From: Leucobacter zeae | GTDB taxonomy: Bacteria > Actinomycetota > Actinomycetes > Actinomycetales > Microbacteriaceae | Direction: 5' to 3' | Assembly (NCBI RefSeq): GCF_016758175.1 | Contig: NZ_QYAB01000001.1 | Location: forward strand, 859,256-923,255 | Length of the DNA: 64,000 nt | In this document: positions 18,777 through 26,819 of the stretch, in pieces | Position numbering within the stretch: position 1 is the stretch's first letter | Layout of the letters: every line of letters starts with the position of its first letter | Translations under genes and position numbers: made by a program | Notes under the pieces: generated by a model | The model's input: the letters and a program-made list of their open reading frames with translations, nothing else | Told to the model about the DNA's origin: nothing | The model's database searches: none

Positions 18777-19472
18777 TCAGCCCGCGGCGCCCCCGCGCGA
18801 GGTCTCGGCCTCGGCCGCGTCCCAGCGCGCGGTCGCGACGAGGTTCTCCTGGGCGCTCGCCGCGGCGGCGACGGGATCCCGGCGGCGGATCGCCTCGAGC
18901 ACCTCCTCGTGCCCGCGAGGCTCGTCGCGGCAGAAGCCCTCCCGCGTGATCGCGGACGCCATGGCCTCGTGGATCCGCGGCAGCAGCGCGGAGTACACCT
19001 CGAACAGGATGTGGTTGTGGGTCGCGCGGGCGATCGCCTCGTGCACGGCCACGTCGGTCGCCGCCCAGACCTCGTCGTCGGCGGCCGCGCGCAGGTCGAG
19101 GGCCGCCTGGATCCGCTCGATGTCGTCGGCGTCGGCCCGCTCCGCGGCGAGCCGCGCGAGCTGCGGTTCGAGCGCCGCGCGCGCCTCGAACACCTCGGCG
19201 AGACTCGCTCCCGAACGCGCGAGCGCGCCGGGCACTTCGCTGCGAGCGGTCACGAACGTGCCGTCGCCCCGCCTGATATCGAGCATCCCGGTGTACTGCA
19301 GGGCGCGCAACGCTTCGCGCAGCGTGCCGCGGGCGACCCCGAGCTCGGCCATCAGCTCGGTCTCGGGCGGGATCCGCTGCCCGACGGGCCAGCGGCCCTC
19401 GACGATCTCGGCGCGCAGGCGCTCGACGACGCGGTCGCTCAGGGAGGTCTGGTGCAGCGGCGCGAGGGGCAT
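18777..19472 (-). CDS. FadR/FCD-type GntR transcriptional regulator
   Basis: A 231-residue regulator. Residues 1-75 form the GntR winged helix (LSDRVVERLRAEIVEGRWP, IPPETELMAELGVARGTLREALRAL, IRRGDGTFVT); residues 85-225 form the all-helical FCD ligand domain with EARAALEPQLARLAAERA, DVAVHEAIARATHNHILFEVY and EEVLEAIRRRDPVAA. The start at 19472 is chosen because TATCAT (19480-19485) sits 7 nt upstream as a leaderless -10; two in-frame starts further up, at 19481 and 19532, would run over this promoter and the neighbouring gene. It diverges from an MFS exporter over a 16-bp palindrome and probably represses both. Confidence 0.87.
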   Translation of the reverse strand: MPLAPLHQTSLSDRVVERLRAEIVEGRWPVGQRIPPETELMAELGVARGTLREALRALQYTGMLDIRRGDGTFVTARSEVPGALARSGASLAEVFEARAALEPQLARLAAERADADDIERIQAALDLRAAADDEVWAATDVAVHEAIARATHNHILFEVYSALLPRIHEAMASAITREGFCRDEPRGHEEVLEAIRRRDPVAAAASAQENLVATARWDAAEAETSRGGAAG

Positions 19473-19479
19473 GTGTGCC

Positions 19480-19514
19480 ATGATAGTCGGGAAGTAATGG
19501 TTAGACGTTTGACC
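19480..19514. promoter_or_regulatory. Divergent control region: -10 TATCAT and 16-bp operator palindrome
   Basis: TATCAT on the minus strand (19480-19485) serves the regulator gene. GGTTAGACGTTTGACC (19499-19514) is an imperfect dyad of the GGT-N-ACC kind that FadR-type proteins bind. It lies over the expected -35 of the regulator and immediately before the exporter start. Confidence 0.6.
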
Positions 19515-19519
19515 TTTGG

Positions 19520-20884
19520 ATGTATATGACACGCACCCTCCGACCCTCGACCGCGTTGCGCGGCCCCGTGCTCATGCTGACCGCGTTGATCCTCGTGGCG
19601 GTCAACCTGCGACTGGGCGTCACGAGCGCGAGCGCCCTGCTGACGGCGCTGACCCGGGCCGGAGCGCTCACTCCGCTCACGGTGGTCATCGTCCCCGCGC
19701 TCCCGACGGCGGTGTTCGCGCTCGCGGGCGTCGGCACGGCGCGCGCGGCCGCCCGCCTGGGGACCGAGCGGACCGTGCTGATCGGCATGATCGCGCTCAC
19801 TGCGGGGCTCATGATCCGCGCCGTCGCCGATCCCTGGGTGGTCGTCACGGGCACGGTGATCGCGACGGGCGGCCTGGCCGTCGTGAACATCCTGCTGCCC
19901 GCGGTGGTGCGGGAGCACTTCGGCCGCAGCATCGGCCCCGTGACGACGGCGTACACGACCACCATGTCGCTCGGCGCCGCGATCGCGGCTGCGGTCGCCG
20001 TTCCGGTCGCGGGAGCCCTCGGATCGCCGACGCTCGGCCTCGCGGCCTGGGGGCTGCCGGCCCTCGTCGGGCTGGTCGCGTGGGCCGTCGTGATGCCTCG
20101 CCGTTCCGCGCGGTCCTCGGCCGGAGTCGCCGCCCGCGACGCCCGCACCGCCCGCGACGCTCGCGAAGCGGCTGCGGCTCCGGTCGGCCGCGCCCGGATC
20201 CCCGCGGGGACGGGCCTGCTGTCCGCCTACTTCGCCCTGCAGGCGCTGCTGAGCTACGTCGCGATGGGCTGGCTTCCCACGATCGCGCACGATGCCGGGA
20301 TCCCGACTGCGCGATCGGGCATGCTGCTCGGCATCACCATGGCCGTGGGCGTGCCGGTGACCGCGATCATCGTGTCGCTCGCACGCGGCACGCGGCGCAT
20401 GCGGGCCGGATTCCTCATCGTCGCCTGCTCCAGCGCGGTCGCACTCGGCGGTCTGCTCCTCGCCCCGGCGGCGCTGCCCGAGCTCTGGGCCGCGCTGCTC
20501 GGGGTCGGCATGTGCGCCTTCCCGCTGGTGCTCGCGCTGATCGCCGGCTTCGGAGACGATGCGGCCGAGTCCGCGCTCGTCTCGACGATCGTGCAGTCGA
20601 CGGGATATTCGATCGCCACGGTCGGACCCCTCGGCGCGGGCGCGCTGCGGCAGCTCAGCGGGTCGTGGTCGGCGGTGCTCGTGCTCCTCATCGTCTGCGC
20701 TCTCGTGCAGGGCGCGATCGGGCTCGCGCTCACCCGGGTCGTCGCGGCCAAGCGGCGTCGGGCGATTCCCGCCGGCTACCCGGAGGCGGAATCCCCGGCG
20801 GTGGAATCTGCGGAGACGGTATCTCAGGCGGCGGAGTCCCCGGAGGCGGACGCCCCGGAGGGATCGCGCAGCTCGGCCGCGTAG
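19520..20884 (+). CDS. MFS transporter, CynX/NimT (cyanate/nitroimidazole) type
   Basis: A 454-residue 12-helix major facilitator. The CynX-like features are LILVAVNLRLGVTSASALL in helix 1, AARLGTERTVLIGM after helix 2, and VVNILLPAVVREHFGRSIG in helix 4-5, with a central loop rich in Arg/Ala and a C-terminal tail of ESPEAD-like repeats. CynX relatives move cyanate or 2-nitroimidazole; substrate is not predictable here. The ATG at 20 nt into the intergenic region (19520) or the next at 19526 are both possible. It is divergent from the FCD regulator and shares its operator. The 3' end overlaps the convergent TPR gene by 61 bp. Confidence 0.82.
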   Translation: MYMTRTLRPSTALRGPVLMLTALILVAVNLRLGVTSASALLTALTRAGALTPLTVVIVPALPTAVFALAGVGTARAAARLGTERTVLIGMIALTAGLMIRAVADPWVVVTGTVIATGGLAVVNILLPAVVREHFGRSIGPVTTAYTTTMSLGAAIAAAVAVPVAGALGSPTLGLAAWGLPALVGLVAWAVVMPRRSARSSAGVAARDARTARDAREAAAAPVGRARIPAGTGLLSAYFALQALLSYVAMGWLPTIAHDAGIPTARSGMLLGITMAVGVPVTAIIVSLARGTRRMRAGFLIVACSSAVALGGLLLAPAALPELWAALLGVGMCAFPLVLALIAGFGDDAAESALVSTIVQSTGYSIATVGPLGAGALRQLSGSWSAVLVLLIVCALVQGAIGLALTRVVAAKRRRAIPAGYPEAESPAVESAETVSQAAESPEADAPEGSRSSAA

Positions 20885-21342
20885 CCGAGCAGCGAACGCT
20901 GATACCGGGGGAGTCCGGGGACGAGGGCCTCCAGCGCCACCGCGAGTGCCTCGTCCCGGCGCCCCGCCGAGTGCAGTGCGAGTGCGAGGAACGCCTCGGG
21001 TGCTGCGCCGAGCGCGGGATCGCGTCGGGATCCGCGCAGCATCGCGACCGCCTCCTCATGCCTGCCGAGATTCCTGAGCGTCGACGCGTACTGGATGTCG
21101 AGCTCGGCCCGCGCCTGGCCGGAGAGCCCGAGCGCGACTGCGCGCGCGTACTGCTCGGCCGCCTCGGCCTCGAAACCGGCGGAGTCATAGGCGCCTCCGA
21201 GCTCGAAGGGCCCGCGCGGATCGTCCGCGGGGAGTTCGGCCGCGAGCGCGGCCACCCGCTCGACGACCTCCGCCCCGTCCAGGGCGTCGTCGGCCCAGAC
21301 CGCATCGATCCGGGACTGCCAATCCGAGGGAGACGTGCGCAT
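20824..21342 (-). CDS. Tetratricopeptide-repeat protein
   Basis: A 172-residue soluble helical protein of the TPR_5 group: ERVAALAAELPADDPRGPFELGGAYDSAG, then EAEAAEQYARAVALG, then DIQYASTLRNLGRHEEAVAMLR, and DEALAVALEALVPGLPRYQR. It is probably a protein-interaction scaffold; no partner is known. The ATG at 21342 is preferred over the GTG two codons upstream because TAGGCT (21349-21354, minus strand) then falls 6 nt before the start. The stop lies 61 bp inside the convergent MFS gene, a real 3' overlap. Confidence 0.82.
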   Translation of the reverse strand: MRTSPSDWQSRIDAVWADDALDGAEVVERVAALAAELPADDPRGPFELGGAYDSAGFEAEAAEQYARAVALGLSGQARAELDIQYASTLRNLGRHEEAVAMLRGSRRDPALGAAPEAFLALALHSAGRRDEALAVALEALVPGLPRYQRSLLGYAAELRDPSGASASGDSAA

Positions 21343-21348
21343 GGGCAC

Positions 21349-21384
21349 AGCCTAGCGATCCCGCCCGGCCTCGGCTGTTAGCGT
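21349..21384. promoter_or_regulatory. Back-to-back leaderless -10 hexamers TAGGCT (-) and TAGCGT (+)
   Basis: TAGGCT (21349-21354, minus) and TAGCGT (21379-21384, plus) each end 6 nt before a start codon (21342 and 21391). Only 24 bp separate them, so the two promoters must overlap and may exclude each other. Confidence 0.5.
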
Positions 21385-21390
21385 GGTGGC

Positions 21391-22020
21391 ATGGCCCCCG
21401 GTCCGGAGGATTCACGGCGATCGCCCTACGCACGCGCCCTCGGTGCGCGCGCGTCCGAGCTCGACCCGCTGCTCCGGGACTACTTCGCGTCGATCCCGCC
21501 GGGCCGCGTCGGCGTCGGCACGGGCGTGTTCGACCGGGTCGGGACGCCCAGGCGCTGGCTCTGGCCGCTGCTCGCGGTGCTGCAGCCGACCGGAGCCGTG
21601 CGCGCAGGGTGGGCGACGGACGTGCCGTTCCGGATCGAGAACCGCACCGTCGACGGGCGCGCCGAGAGCCTCCGTCGCTTCCGGTTCGCGAGCGGAGATT
21701 GGGTGATGCGCGACGCCGTCGCGCTGAGCCGATCGGGCCGACTCGTCGACACGATCGGCCCGCGGGGGCGCGTCATCGCGAGCTTCGACCTCGACGTGCG
21801 CGACGGCGGACTGCAGCTGATCAGCCGCACCGTGGGGTTCCGGATCGGGCGCCGCATCGCGCGGCTGCCGCGCGCACTCGCACCGGTCGTCCGCCTGAGC
21901 GAGCGGCAGGACGCCGAGTCGGGCCGCCAGCGGGTCGACGTGACGATCGACGTGCCGGTCATCGGGCGGGTCTACGCGTACGGCGGGTCGTTCCGCTATC
22001 GGATCGAGGAGGACGCGTGA
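21391..22020 (+). CDS. DUF4166-domain protein
   Basis: A 209-residue protein whose core matches the DUF4166 pattern: LDPLLRDYFASIP near the start, VGVGTGVFDRVG, then PFRIENRTVDG, RRFRF and a C-terminal beta region VDVTIDVPVIGRVYAYGGSFRYRI. Function is unknown. In Actinobacteria it is usually next to a TIGR01777-type epimerase or similar reductase. That is the case here: its stop overlaps the epimerase GTG by 4 bp. A leaderless -10 (TAGCGT) sets the ATG. Confidence 0.82.
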   Translation: MAPGPEDSRRSPYARALGARASELDPLLRDYFASIPPGRVGVGTGVFDRVGTPRRWLWPLLAVLQPTGAVRAGWATDVPFRIENRTVDGRAESLRRFRFASGDWVMRDAVALSRSGRLVDTIGPRGRVIASFDLDVRDGGLQLISRTVGFRIGRRIARLPRALAPVVRLSERQDAESGRQRVDVTIDVPVIGRVYAYGGSFRYRIEEDA

Positions 22021-23018
22021 GCGCAGGCAGTGTCGTCATCGGCGGGGCGTCGGGGTTCATGGGGCGGCACCTGATCCGGCGCTGGCGCGCCGCGGGGCGC
22101 GAGGTCGTCACGATCTCGCGATCCGGATCCGACCTCGACTGGTCGGATCACGGCGGGATCGCCGCGGCCGTGGACGGCGCCGGTCTCGTGGTCGGTCTCG
22201 CGGGCAAGAGCGTCAACTGCCGGTACACGCGGGCCAACCGCGACGAGATCTTCCGCTCGCGGCTCGAGACCACCGCGGCGCTCGGCCGGGCGATCGCCGA
22301 AGCGACCGCCCCGCCCCCGCTCTGGGTGAACTCGTCGACGGCGACGATCTACCGCCACGCCGAGGACCGCCCGATGACCGAGGCCGACGGCGAGCTCGGG
22401 TCCGGGTTCTCGGTCGCGGTCGCGCGGGCGTGGGAGCGCGAGCTGTTCGCGCGCGAGCTTCCCGGCACTCGGCGCGTCGCGCTCCGCAGCGCGATCGTGC
22501 TCGGCGGCGATCCCGATGGGGCGGGCCGGGGCGGCGGTGTGCTCGGACCGTTGGCGGGCCTCGCCCGGCTCGGGCTCGGCGGCGCGCAGCACGACGGCGC
22601 GTGGCCAGCGACCCCCGGGAGGCGCGCGGCGGGCACGGCCCATCTGCCCGGGGCGATGCGGGGACGGCAGCGCTTCAGCTGGGTCCACGTCGAGGACGTC
22701 GCGCGCATCATCGACTTCCTCGAACGCACGCCCGGGCTCGAGGGTGCGGTCAACGCCGCGTCCCCGAACCCCTCGGACAATGCGACGTTCATGCGCACCG
22801 TGCGCGACGTGCTCGGAGTGCGGTTCGGGCCGCCGATCCCGCGCTGGATGCTCGAGCTCGGGGCGATCGGGATCGGGACGGAGACGGAGCTGATTCTCAA
22901 GAGCCGTTGGGTGCTCCCCGGGCGCCTCCGGGACGCCGGCTTCGTGTTCGCCCACCCCGAGCTGCGGGGCGCGATCGAGGAGTCCTTCGGCCGGTCGGGC
23001 GTCCGGCTGCCGGGATAA
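22017..23018 (+). CDS. TIGR01777-family NAD-dependent epimerase/dehydratase
   Basis: A 333-residue extended SDR protein related to E. coli YfcH and plant SulA. The Rossmann start GGASGFMGRHLIRRW binds NAD(P); VVGLAGKSVNCRYTRANRDEI and FRSRLETTAALGRAI are family-specific; NSSTATIYRHAEDRPMTE holds the Ser/Tyr region; FSWVHVEDVARIIDFL and the C-terminal DUF1731 (PRWMLELGAIGIGTETELILKSRWVLP) complete it. An insertion of about 25 residues (around AQHDGAWPATPGRRAAG) precedes the FSWVH motif. GTG start coupled to DUF4166. Substrate unknown. Confidence 0.87.
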   Translation: MSAGSVVIGGASGFMGRHLIRRWRAAGREVVTISRSGSDLDWSDHGGIAAAVDGAGLVVGLAGKSVNCRYTRANRDEIFRSRLETTAALGRAIAEATAPPPLWVNSSTATIYRHAEDRPMTEADGELGSGFSVAVARAWERELFARELPGTRRVALRSAIVLGGDPDGAGRGGGVLGPLAGLARLGLGGAQHDGAWPATPGRRAAGTAHLPGAMRGRQRFSWVHVEDVARIIDFLERTPGLEGAVNAASPNPSDNATFMRTVRDVLGVRFGPPIPRWMLELGAIGIGTETELILKSRWVLPGRLRDAGFVFAHPELRGAIEESFGRSGVRLPG

Positions 23019-23019
23019 T
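23014..23019 (+). promoter_or_regulatory. -10 hexamer GATAAT, leaderless start
   Basis: GATAAT ends 6 nt before the ATG at 23026 and overlaps the TIGR01777 stop codon. Confidence 0.45.
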
Positions 23020-23025
23020 GGATCC

Positions 23026-23724
23026 ATGAGGATACTGATCGTCGGGGCGAGCACCGGCCTCGGCCGGGCGCTGGTGCGGGCCCTGAGCGCAGACGGGCAC
23101 GAAGTGACGGGCGTCTCGCGCACGCGGCCCCCATCGTTCGGCGATCACTGGATCGAGGCGGACTTCACGCGGCCGGCGACCGCGGCGCAGCGGGTGGCCG
23201 ATGCGAGCGCCGTTCCCTACGACGTCATCGTGTGGAACCTCGGCGTCTGGGAACCGACGGCTTTCAGCCCGGACTACCGCTTCGACGCGCAGCCGGACGA
23301 CCTGACCGAGGACCTCATCGCGGCGAACCTGACGGGCCTCGTGCTCGCACTGCGCCGGCTCGTCCCCGACCTCGTCCGCACCGCCGCGCCTCGGATCATC
23401 CTCACGGGGTCGACCTCTGGGCTGCCGCGCAGCGGCCGGCCGGAGGTCGCGTTCGGAGCGACCAAGGCCGCGCTGAACGGCGTCGCCGACGCGCTCAGGG
23501 AGCACTACCGAGCCGAGCGGCTCTCGGTGACGACGCTGCAGCTCGGCGACCTCAACACCGAGGACGACCTCGACGTCCCGCGGGCCGCAGCGGCCGCCCG
23601 CGGCGACGGCGCGCTGATCCCGCTGCACGACGTCGTCGACATCGTGCGTACGATCCTCGGGCTGTCCGGGGCGTCCTTCGTGCGCGAGATCGTCATGCCG
23701 GCGATCCTCGACGAGCGCTTCTAG
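23026..23724 (+). CDS. Short-chain dehydrogenase-like protein lacking the catalytic tyrosine
   Basis: A 232-residue classical SDR fold: LIVGASTGLGRALVRAL (TGxxxGxG-type cofactor site), WNLGVWEPT in place of NNAG, IILTGSTSG with the active-site serine, and FGATKAALNG where YxxxK is expected. The tyrosine position is Phe (FxxxK), so normal proton relay is not possible and the protein may bind cofactor without reducing substrate, or use another residue. It starts 8 bp after the epimerase gene and has its own leaderless -10. Closest in type to bacterial SDRs of unknown substrate. Confidence 0.82.
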   Translation: MRILIVGASTGLGRALVRALSADGHEVTGVSRTRPPSFGDHWIEADFTRPATAAQRVADASAVPYDVIVWNLGVWEPTAFSPDYRFDAQPDDLTEDLIAANLTGLVLALRRLVPDLVRTAAPRIILTGSTSGLPRSGRPEVAFGATKAALNGVADALREHYRAERLSVTTLQLGDLNTEDDLDVPRAAAAARGDGALIPLHDVVDIVRTILGLSGASFVREIVMPAILDERF

Positions 23725-23897
23725 CCCGCACGGCCGACCGGCGCGGCCGCCCGGCACGGCCCGCCCGGCAACCCCGGGGACACGGCGGCTTCACCCGGGG
23801 GACACCCGGGGGAGACGTTGCCGCCATCGCGGGCTGGTGGAGTGGTCGAGGCTCCGCCCGACAGGCGCGAGCGCACCGGCTACGCGAAGGAAGACCA

Positions 23898-26684
23898 TTG
23901 ACCCCCCCTCCTCTTGACCGCCGCATGAGACGGGGCGCCGTGGCGCTCGCCGTCGCCGCGCTGCTCGGCTCGGCGATCGCGCCGACCGCTGCGCTCGCCG
24001 CCCCGGAGGCGGCCGCGAACGCCGTCGACGTGCCGAAGTCCTCGCTCGTCACCGCGGGCACGACCTGGCACTACCTCGACGACAACACCGACCCGGCGGG
24101 CGGAGCCGAAGAGCTGCGCGCGTGGACCGCGCCCGCGTTCGACGACGACGCCTGGAAGTCGGCGCCCGGCGGGTTCGGCGTGAAGAACAACAAGCTCGCG
24201 CCGGTGGGGTCGTTCACCCCCGCCACGAAGCTCGAGCACTACATCGACGGGCAGGCGGCTCCGACGATCCCCACCTACTTCTTCCGCACGAGCTTCGACC
24301 TCGAGGCCGGAGTCGCCGAGCGCGTCGCATCGCTCTCGAGCACGGTCTCGTACGACGACGCCCTGGTCGTGTGGATCAACGGCGAGCACGTCGCGAGCTA
24401 CGAGGACGCGCGGATCACCGGCACCAAGAACCTCGAGTACGCGGGTTCGGGCAACGGCAGCCCGGTCACGAGCACGTTCTCCGCCGACGGCGACCTGCTC
24501 CGCGACGGTGAGAACACGATCGCGGTCGCGCTCTACCAGGACCGCGAGACCTCCTCCGACGCCTACTTCGAGATGTCCTCGCTGACGCTGACCGAGGCCG
24601 CGGCGCCCGGCGAGGTCGTCGTCGCGGCTCCGACCCGCGTGATCCTCACCCCGACCGAGGAGCCCGAGACCTCGCAGTCCTTCTCGTGGCTCGCGGGCGA
24701 TGCATCGCACGACCGCGGACAGGTCGAGATCCGGCCGGCGGCCGGCGGCGAGACCGTCGCGGTCGACGCCGCCTCGACCGGCACCGTCAACGGCAATCCG
24801 AAGCAGCACTACTCGGCGACGGTGCGCGATCTGGCCCCCGCGACCGCATACCGGTACCGCGTGGGGCTGCCGGGCAGCTGGAGCGAGTGGTTCGAGTTCC
24901 GCACGGCCGACCCCGACGCGAAGGACTTCCAGTTCGTCTACTACGGCGATGCGCAGATCGGCCTCGACACCACCTGGCCGAAGGTCGTCGAGCAGGCCGA
25001 AGCGCGAGCGACCGAGTCGATCGGATCCGTGCACGCCGGCGACCTCATCAACACCGGCAGCAACGACACCGAGTGGACCAACTGGTTCACGGGCATGGAG
25101 CGTTCGGCGACGCGCACGAACGTCATGGCGGCCCCCGGCAACCACGAGTACTCCGGCGACAAGCTGCTGGCATCGTGGAAGGCGCACTTCGAGTACCCGC
25201 TCAACCAGCCGAGCACCGAGTCGATCGGCGATCTCGCCGGGCGGGCGCAGGGCGACAGCCCCGAGGCGAAGCAATACGCCGCGTACTTCGCCCACTGGGC
25301 GGACTTCGCGGCCGAGACCGTGTACTACGCCGACTATCAGGGCGTGCGCTTCATCACGCTGAACGCGACGCGCGACACGACCTTCCTCACTCCGGCGGGG
25401 CTGCCCGCGTGCTCGGGCGCCGAGTGCCCGAGCACGAAGGTGCAGGAACTGTGGACCGAGTACCAGGCGGCGTGGCTCGACTACGTGCTCGCGCAGAGCG
25501 CGTCGAAGTGGAACGTCGTCACGTTCCACCAGCCCGTCTACTCGACCTCGTCGGGGCGCGATGAGCCGGTGCTGCGCAAGTACTGGGTGCCGGTGTTCGA
25601 GAAGCACAACATCGACCTCGTGCTCATGGGGCACGACCACACCTATGCCCGCGGCACGAACAACGACGACACGACCGCGACCCCCGGTCTGACGACCGGT
25701 CCGGTCTACGCCGTCTCGAACTCCGGGGCGAAGCACTACGACCTCGCGAGCGAGGCCGACAACGTGTGGACCAACAACGGGGCGACGCAGATGCTCCGCG
25801 GCGAGAACGTCACGACCTACCAGGTGATCGACGTGAGCGAGGATCGGCTCGTCTATCGCTCGTATCTCGCGGAGAAGCCCTCGGGAGCGGTCAGCTACGA
25901 GCTCGTACCCGGCGCAGCGGGGGAGCGCCCCGCCTACCGCGAGCGCGCGGTGCCGAACGTCGGCGACCTCTTCGACGAGGTCACCGTGACGAAGTACGCC
26001 TCGGGCGAGAAGTGGGTCACCGAGCAGGGCGTCGAGGCGCCCGCGGCTCCGAAGCTCTCGCTCGACGCCGCTTCCGTCTCGCAGGGCGGCTCGGTGACGC
26101 TCACGGGGGCCGGGTTCGCGGCAGGGGCCGAGATCTCGCTCGAGCTGCGCTCGGAGCCGGTGCCGCTCGGCGAGGTCGTGGCCGACGAGCACGGCGCGTT
26201 CTCCCGCGACATCGGCATCCCGCGGGAGACCGAGCCGGGCGAGCATCGCGTCGTCGCCGTGCTGCCGAACGGCGGCGAGGTCTCGGCGGCGCTGACGGTG
26301 ACCGCGGCGGCCGGGGCCGAGGCGGAGGCTGATGGCAACGCGGATGGCGCCGAGGGCGGCACCGATAGCGGTGCCGCCGCGGACGGCGGTGCGGACGCGG
26401 GGGCCTCGGGCGGTGCGGACGTCTCAGGCGGTGCCGACGCGGGTGGGCGCGCCGACGGAGCGACCGCGAACGGCGCGACGGACGGAGCGAATGCCACCGC
26501 CGCGACGGGTGGATCGGGATCGTCGGGATCGGGATCCGCGAAGGGCTCGCCCGCCGAAGGGCTCGCGACGACCGGCGGATCGGCCGTGCTGCCGATCGCG
26601 CTCGGCGGTGCGGCGCTGCTCGGGGCGGGTGCGCTGCTGTTGCTCGCGCGTCGCCGTCGCGCCGCCGCGCACCGCGCGGAGTAG
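23898..26684 (+). CDS. Secreted purple-acid-phosphatase-like metallophosphoesterase with LAxTG wall-sorting signal
   Basis: A 928-residue exported phosphatase. Signal peptide about residues 10-35 (RRGAVALAVAALLGSAIAPTAALAAPEA). Residues 50-235 form a lectin-like beta domain, 240-340 a fibronectin-type purple acid phosphatase N-domain, 345-680 the metallophosphatase. Metal ligands are visible in VYYGDAQIG, VHAGDLINTG, APGNHEYSG, VTFHQPVYS and LMGHDHTYARG. An Ig-like domain follows, then a 75-residue Gly/Ala/Asp linker and the sorting signal: LATTG at about 889-893, a hydrophobic helix and ARRRRAAAH. LAxTG is the class E sortase motif. TTG at 23898 is chosen since AGGAAG lies 5-6 nt upstream; ATG at 23925 is the alternative. 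No sortase gene is in the window. Confidence 0.87.
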   Translation: MTPPPLDRRMRRGAVALAVAALLGSAIAPTAALAAPEAAANAVDVPKSSLVTAGTTWHYLDDNTDPAGGAEELRAWTAPAFDDDAWKSAPGGFGVKNNKLAPVGSFTPATKLEHYIDGQAAPTIPTYFFRTSFDLEAGVAERVASLSSTVSYDDALVVWINGEHVASYEDARITGTKNLEYAGSGNGSPVTSTFSADGDLLRDGENTIAVALYQDRETSSDAYFEMSSLTLTEAAAPGEVVVAAPTRVILTPTEEPETSQSFSWLAGDASHDRGQVEIRPAAGGETVAVDAASTGTVNGNPKQHYSATVRDLAPATAYRYRVGLPGSWSEWFEFRTADPDAKDFQFVYYGDAQIGLDTTWPKVVEQAEARATESIGSVHAGDLINTGSNDTEWTNWFTGMERSATRTNVMAAPGNHEYSGDKLLASWKAHFEYPLNQPSTESIGDLAGRAQGDSPEAKQYAAYFAHWADFAAETVYYADYQGVRFITLNATRDTTFLTPAGLPACSGAECPSTKVQELWTEYQAAWLDYVLAQSASKWNVVTFHQPVYSTSSGRDEPVLRKYWVPVFEKHNIDLVLMGHDHTYARGTNNDDTTATPGLTTGPVYAVSNSGAKHYDLASEADNVWTNNGATQMLRGENVTTYQVIDVSEDRLVYRSYLAEKPSGAVSYELVPGAAGERPAYRERAVPNVGDLFDEVTVTKYASGEKWVTEQGVEAPAAPKLSLDAASVSQGGSVTLTGAGFAAGAEISLELRSEPVPLGEVVADEHGAFSRDIGIPRETEPGEHRVVAVLPNGGEVSAALTVTAAAGAEAEADGNADGAEGGTDSGAAADGGADAGASGGADVSGGADAGGRADGATANGATDGANATAATGGSGSSGSGSAKGSPAEGLATTGGSAVLPIALGGAALLGAGALLLLARRRRAAAHRAE

Positions 26685-26694
26685 CCGGAAGCAC

Positions 26695-26737
26695 GCAGCA
26701 GGCCCGGGATCGGTGAATCCGATCCCGGGCCTGCTGC
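26695..26737 (+). terminator. Strong intrinsic-type hairpin after the phosphatase gene
   Basis: Perfect 19-bp arms at 26695-26713 and 26719-26737 (inner part CCCGGGATCGG / CCGATCCCGGG) around the loop TGAAT, 10 bp after the stop. It faces the 3' end of fumC and can serve both genes. Confidence 0.85.
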
Positions 26738-26747
26738 TGTGCCGGCT

Positions 26748-26794
26748 ATCCTGCGCGAGCGGAGCGCTTCCGTCATCCTGCGCGAGCGCAGGAG
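26748..26794. repeat. Two partial copies of the ATCCTGCG hairpin repeat
   Basis: ATCCTGCGCGAGCGG at 26748 and CATCCTGCGCGAGCGCAGG at 26774-26792, the latter holding the small palindrome CTGCGC-GA-GCGCAG. They match the fuller copies at 28291 and 62511. Confidence 0.6.
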
Positions 26795-26819
26795 AGCCCT
26801 GACGGCTCCGCGGTCGGGG

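Noticed and set aside
19473-19532. Longer N-terminus for the FCD-type regulator
   Set aside because: It would cover the operator and overlap the start of the divergent MFS gene; the -10 TATCAT fits the start at 19472.
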